The position numbers and the translations under genes are program-made. Of a stretch of 64,000 nt of DNA, positions 59,892-64,000 are shown in pieces; position 1 is the first letter of the stretch; each line of letters begins with the position of its first letter. Below the pieces are notes generated by a model. The model saw nothing but the letters and a program-made list of their open reading frames with translations. It searched no databases and was not told the DNA's origin. The DNA comes from Eisenibacter elegans DSM 3317. GTDB taxonomy: Bacteria > Bacteroidota > Bacteroidia > Cytophagales > Microscillaceae. The DNA lies in contig NZ_KE387153.1 of the NCBI RefSeq assembly GCF_000430505.1, forward strand, positions 358,542 through 422,541, in the 5' to 3' direction.

Positions 59892-61604
59892 TTAGCGTTT
59901 GGAGGAATCTACCCTTACCTCCACCCTGCGGTTGGCAGCTTGACCGGCGGCAGTGTTGTTGTCGCCTATAGGTCGGGTTTGGCCATAGCCTACCGTGCGT
60001 AAGCGCTCAGGGGCGATGCCTTGCTGTACGAGGTAGTCTTTCACAAACTGCGCCCGGGCTTCGGAGAGTGTTTGGTTGCGGTCGGGGTTGCCTACGGCAT
60101 CGGCGTGCCCTTCGATGACAAAGTTTTGCTCAGGATAACGTTTCATCACCGCTGCGATGCTGTCCAGTTCTTTTTGTAAGGCAGGCCGCAGCGTAGGCTG
60201 ACCGGTTTCAAAGCGCAGTCGACTCATATACGGAGCCAGCTCCTGTTCTGCTGTTTTGGGCTTGGTCTGGTCGGCAGGTTGCTTGGTATTATCCCCTACT
60301 TGTTCTGCTGCTTCCCCTTCGGGGCAGCCGTTGTTTTCGGGCGTGCCGGGTTCATCGGGACAGGCATCATCGATATTGGGTACGCCATCGCCATCGTTGT
60401 CCTTGGCTTCGCGGCTGATTTCGCGGCGGCTTACTTCCTTCCCGCGTCGGTAGGTTACCTCATAGCTGTAGCGGTAGTTGGCATCTTCGCTGGTTACGGT
60501 CTCCGTCGTGATGACAGATCGGCGGGCAGTGGTATCGCGGGCTACTTCTTTCTTGCCCTTGTAGCGGCTCGTGATTTCATAATCATAGGCATCATCTTGC
60601 GCCTCTGTTACCTCTGTACGGTATTTGTCCTTTGGCTCGGCTTCTGTCAGGTTGCGTCCCATATTCAGTCGATAGCCTACCACCAGCTCCGGAATTCCCC
60701 CTTTGGCTTGGTCAGCAGTGGGCAGGTTGTAGCTTAGGCCTAATACCAAGTTTTTGTAGAGATACTCTGCCGAGATGACCAAGGCGCGGTTTGACCACCA
60801 AGTACCGATGCCGAGGTGGCTTTCGGGGCTGATATGGTAGCGGCTCAACATTCCGATATTAAGCAGATTAGAGTTTTGCACGTTAATCCAGCGAGCATTG
60901 GGCTGTAGGGTAATCGACTCCCCAATAGCAGCTGCCTGAAAGCCCCCTGATACTACCAAGGCCAAGGGCATACGCACCCGCTGACCTATTTCTTGGAAGT
61001 TTTGTACAGGTTGATTGAGGTGGTATCCGGCTACGCTAAAGTAGTTTTTGAGAATACCATTTATGCCGGGTTGGTACCACAGCGCCCCCCCGCTCAACGA
61101 AAATACTCCACGCGACTGCATATCGGCCAACAGCGGATCACCTGCATCGCGGCTGCTTAGGTTGGAGGCATTGATGGCCTGATTGAAATACCCTCCTTGC
61201 AAACCAAAACTAATCCATTGGTTATCGGCTACTTGGAGGTTGTGGGCATAGGTCAGGTTAAGCCCTGTATTTTGCAGCACCCCTGTAGTGCCTGACACCT
61301 CGGCCTGTTCTTGCATCAGCCCCAAACCAAGGCCACCAAAACGTTTGCCCGTGCTTTTGTTAATCAAGGGCATCACCACTGAGAGCATCGGGTTGGTATA
61401 AGAAAAACCATTGCCAAACAACTCCCGACGGTAGTGAAAATTGACCTTGAAGTAGTTGTCAGAAGCTACTAAGGCCGGGTTGACCAAAAGCGGGCTGTGG
61501 TGAAACTGCGCATACTGCTGGTATTGGCCATAGGCCGAACCAAGCCCTAGGCTTGTTAAAGCCAACAATAGCAAAAATGTATGTCTAATTGAAAATGAGT
61601 GCAT
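59892..61604 (-). CDS. PorP/SprF-like barrel fused to OmpA peptidoglycan-binding domain
   Basis: 570 aa. Signal peptide, then a PorP/SprF-like outer-membrane domain (about 25-310: QYQQYAQFHHSPLLVNPALVAS, read in parts, and GLGLGLMQEQAEVSG). Next an acidic region rich in Tyr and Glu (about 330-400), a thrombospondin type-3 calcium stretch DNDGDGVPNIDDACPDEPG, and an OmpA C-terminal domain at about 465-570 (FVIEGHADAVGNPDRNQTLS, RRVEVRVDSS). The cargo-like gene upstream is on the same strand, 50 bp away, as expected for a SprF partner of a type B T9SS protein. Confidence 0.9.
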   Translation of the reverse strand: MHSFSIRHTFLLLLALTSLGLGSAYGQYQQYAQFHHSPLLVNPALVASDNYFKVNFHYRRELFGNGFSYTNPMLSVVMPLINKSTGKRFGGLGLGLMQEQAEVSGTTGVLQNTGLNLTYAHNLQVADNQWISFGLQGGYFNQAINASNLSSRDAGDPLLADMQSRGVFSLSGGALWYQPGINGILKNYFSVAGYHLNQPVQNFQEIGQRVRMPLALVVSGGFQAAAIGESITLQPNARWINVQNSNLLNIGMLSRYHISPESHLGIGTWWSNRALVISAEYLYKNLVLGLSYNLPTADQAKGGIPELVVGYRLNMGRNLTEAEPKDKYRTEVTEAQDDAYDYEITSRYKGKKEVARDTTARRSVITTETVTSEDANYRYSYEVTYRRGKEVSRREISREAKDNDGDGVPNIDDACPDEPGTPENNGCPEGEAAEQVGDNTKQPADQTKPKTAEQELAPYMSRLRFETGQPTLRPALQKELDSIAAVMKRYPEQNFVIEGHADAVGNPDRNQTLSEARAQFVKDYLVQQGIAPERLRTVGYGQTRPIGDNNTAAGQAANRRVEVRVDSSKR

Positions 61605-61653
61605 AAATATTGTTTTTGAAGTTTTTCATTGAACCGAATACAAGCTGCCGTTC

Positions 61654-64000
61654 TTATCGAGCCAACAAGACAAAGCCTCGCTCGCGGGCGGTGCTGCCAT
61701 TGGCTCGGGTGTACTCCACAAACCAGATGTAGCGCCCACCGGGGGCTGGTTTGCCATTGATTGTGCCATCCCAGCCATTGTTGCGGGCTTCGTTAACATT
61801 GTTGGTTTCATACACCACATTGTTGTTGAGATCAAGGATGCGGTAGCTTAGGCGGCTCGGGTCAAACTGAAAAATAACATTGTAGTTATCATTGCGTCCA
61901 TCGCCATTAGGCGTAAAGACATCGGTCATTCGCAAGCGATCGTCTAACGATACTTGAAAGCTTCGGGTGGCCTCTGCGGGGTTGTACTGCTCGTTGCCTG
62001 CTTGGCGTGCCACGATAGTTGCTGTTCCCGAACCAACAATGGTAACGGTATTGCCTGATACAGTTACAATATCAGGAGTGCTGCTGCTGAAAGTTATCGG
62101 CAGGCCGGAGCTGGCCGTGGCCGTGATGGTAAAAGGCTCATCGGTGATAAATTTATCCGGGATAGCCTCAAAAGTGACGGTTTGGTCGCATCGGGTGATG
62201 GTCAGGGTTTGGGCGACATTGTCCGCAGGGGCAAATTGTGCATTGCCCGCTTGGCTGGCCGTGATGGTCGTAGTACCAATGCCTACAATGGTGATGGTAT
62301 TGCCCGATACCGTAGCGACAGCGGTGTTGGAGCTGGCATAGCTTACTGCTAACCCTGAGCTGGCGGTGGCATTGAGGGTAAACGGCGCATCCAATACACA
62401 ACGGTTGGCCAAGGCGTTGAAGGTGATGGTTTGGGTTGCCGGGGTTACGGTCAACACTTGGTCTACGGCAGTGGCCGGATTGAAATGGTCGTTACCGGCT
62501 TGGCTGGCCGTGATGGTCGTAGTACCTTGTCCTACAATGGTAACGGTATTACCTGATACCGTAGCGACAGCGGCATTGGAACTGCTGAAGGTAATCGGCA
62601 AGCACGAAGTGCTGCTGGCAGTAAGCGTAAAGGCAGGCGCACTGGCCGGCTTGGTGGCATCGGCTCCAAGGCCGAATGTAATGGTCTGATTGAGGCGTAC
62701 TAGGCTATGTTGGAGCACAAAGCCATCTGCGTTGCCCGCAGAGGTAAGGTTGCGTTCACAACTGTTTTTGCCAAAGTTGGCCGTATTGTTAAACGCCCCT
62801 GCGAAGTAGATCTTATTGCCTCGGAGCATCATCGTTCTGGCGGCAGGGCTGGCACCAATGCTGGTAGCAATGTTGTTGTCGGTATTGCGGTTGCCCGTAC
62901 CTCCCTGTGCTACAGTTTGGGCATTTAGCAAACTACCTGCGGCATTGTATTTGGCATAGAAGAGATCTTGTCCGCTGGTGCGGGTTACCGTTTGGGTATT
63001 AGGCGCACCTACTGCCGAGCTGAAGTTGAGGGTGGTGCTGAGGGTAGAGCCATATACGTGGATATCATCCAAAGGATCAAAGGCCAAGGCGGCAATCTTG
63101 TCAATGCTGTTGCCGGTTGTAAAGGCCACCCATTCATACGCTCCTGTAATGGTATATTTGGCCAAAAACATCCCTGCAAAGTCGCCGCTGATGCGTGTTT
63201 CAGTACCGGCGCCAAGGTCAAAGTCGGCTTCGCCAAATAGATGGCCGGCCACATATGTATTGCCTGCCGCATCGCCTAGGATAGCTGTACCAAAGGTGCC
63301 GCTGTTAGGGTTGGCAGTAGTAGCCGGAATAGCAAAAGCTTTGTCATTATCTACCAATATCCCGTCAGCAGGATTGTAACGGGCAAAGAAAGCCGCTGAG
63401 CGGTCGTTGTTGGTAGAGGCAAGGTTACGCTCATTACCTATCCCGCCCAAGGGGTTGAAGTTGACTGCAGCTCCCTTAAACTCTCCGGTAAGGAAGACAC
63501 TCGTTCCTCTGAAGTACACGTCTAGTCCTTGGCTGTTGTTATTGATATCACTACCAGCCCCGCCTGTGTTGAAGCTCCAACGGTGTGCTCCGTCAGCAGC
63601 GGCATAGCTAGCCAAGAACAAATCGCTGCGACCTACGGTGTTGACAGGCGTTCCATTACCATAGTCGATGTTGGTGCCCTGTATCTGCCCAGTAACAAGC
63701 ACATTGTCGCTGGCATCGAGCGCTAAGGCTAAGGCTTTAGAAGTAGAAGGAATGAAGAAAACAAAAGGAGGCGCGCCTGCTTGTACCGTACCCCCGCCAC
63801 CAAAACTGCGTACCCAGGTAAGTGCTCCGGCAGTGGTGTATTTGGCCACGAAGGCATTGCTGCCGTCGGGGTTGTTCGAGGAGCGGTTGGTGGTGCCTGC
63901 TCCGGGGTCAAAGTCGACTGTACCGCTAAAAGAGCCTCCTATGTGTACTTCTCCGGCGCTATTGACGACCAAGCTGTAGACAAAGTCGTTGCCCTCGCCA
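61654..64000 (-). CDS. large T9SS type B cargo-like protein, N-terminus outside window
   Basis: At least 782 aa; the frame is open to the window edge (GEGNDFVYSL before the apparent TTG at 63972), so the start is further upstream. N-terminal part: SBBP-like beta-propeller repeats (SGTVDFDPGAGTTNRSS, AFVAKYTTAGALTWVRSFGG). Middle: three Big-like repeats of about 77 aa, each with ATVSGNT-T/I-TIVG and TTTITASQAGN. C-terminus: gliding/CHU-type domain DVFTPNGDGRNDNYNV ... GGRYIWFVEY, the type B T9SS signal. Likely exported and surface-bound, working with the PorP/SprF-OmpA protein downstream. Confidence 0.9.
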   Translation of the reverse strand, partial: GEGNDFVYSLVVNSAGEVHIGGSFSGTVDFDPGAGTTNRSSNNPDGSNAFVAKYTTAGALTWVRSFGGGGTVQAGAPPFVFFIPSTSKALALALDASDNVLVTGQIQGTNIDYGNGTPVNTVGRSDLFLASYAAADGAHRWSFNTGGAGSDINNNSQGLDVYFRGTSVFLTGEFKGAAVNFNPLGGIGNERNLASTNNDRSAAFFARYNPADGILVDNDKAFAIPATTANPNSGTFGTAILGDAAGNTYVAGHLFGEADFDLGAGTETRISGDFAGMFLAKYTITGAYEWVAFTTGNSIDKIAALAFDPLDDIHVYGSTLSTTLNFSSAVGAPNTQTVTRTSGQDLFYAKYNAAGSLLNAQTVAQGGTGNRNTDNNIATSIGASPAARTMMLRGNKIYFAGAFNNTANFGKNSCERNLTSAGNADGFVLQHSLVRLNQTITFGLGADATKPASAPAFTLTASSTSCLPITFSSSNAAVATVSGNTVTIVGQGTTTITASQAGNDHFNPATAVDQVLTVTPATQTITFNALANRCVLDAPFTLNATASSGLAVSYASSNTAVATVSGNTITIVGIGTTTITASQAGNAQFAPADNVAQTLTITRCDQTVTFEAIPDKFITDEPFTITATASSGLPITFSSSTPDIVTVSGNTVTIVGSGTATIVARQAGNEQYNPAEATRSFQVSLDDRLRMTDVFTPNGDGRNDNYNVIFQFDPSRLSYRILDLNNNVVYETNNVNEARNNGWDGTINGKPAPGGRYIWFVEYTRANGSTARERGFVLLAR

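Overview
This window looks like a chromosomal segment of a gliding-type Bacteroidota bacterium, most likely order Cytophagales. The evidence is a protein with a C-terminal region of the gliding-motility / type IX secretion (T9SS) type B class, a PorP/SprF-like protein, a SusC-style TonB-dependent receptor with a carboxypeptidase-regulatory-like N-terminus, a Porin_10-type barrel, many short lipoprotein signals, DUF2911 and DUF3050 proteins, almost no Shine-Dalgarno sequences, and promoters of the Bacteroidota form TTTG-N19..21-TAnnTTTG (clearest before pheS and tRNA-Lys). It is mostly core genome. There is no plasmid, prophage or CRISPR signal.

Layout. 0-11.6 kb: a hydrolase cut by the window edge, class I PPK2, an ABC exporter, thiolase, aroA, a GNAT enzyme, and a minus-strand run of an LPG-synthase-TM-like membrane protein, an SDR and a hydrolase. 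11.7-20 kb: envelope proteins (BamA/TamA-like, DUF2911, HhH-barrel, PorV/PorQ-like, another barrel-like protein) and pheS. 20-31.4 kb: a symporter-histidine kinase with a small membrane protein and a CheY-like regulator, scpA, dxs, three lipoproteins and an M1 peptidase. 31.4-45 kb: TonB receptor, YitT protein, thioesterase, guanine-deaminase-like enzyme, argB, a GT-C-like protein, tRNA-Lys, miaE, cdd, lpxK and a porin. 45-57 kb: Thermus-type isocitrate dehydrogenase, DUF3050, CcmF/CcsA-like protein, MuiA-like protein, LytTR regulator and two multi-pass membrane proteins. 57-64 kb: transposase remnant, lipase-like lipoprotein, a PorP/SprF-OmpA fusion, and a large T9SS type B cargo cut by the window edge.

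The most unusual material lies between the genes. A dispersed element of about 120-130 bp with inverted ends (CACACCACTGGACATTTTT) occurs in five long copies, and every copy lies between two convergent genes. A second repeat of about 62 bp occurs three times. There are at least four decayed genes: a lipocalin-like fragment, the N-terminus of a SWIM zinc-finger protein, a secreted protein frameshifted in a T7 tract inside its signal peptide, and an IS630-like transposase. I found no clear new defence or biosynthetic system. The best leads are the convergent-gap repeat, the cargo/PorP-OmpA pair, the symporter-kinase module, and the DUF3050 gene with a perfect operator-like palindrome.
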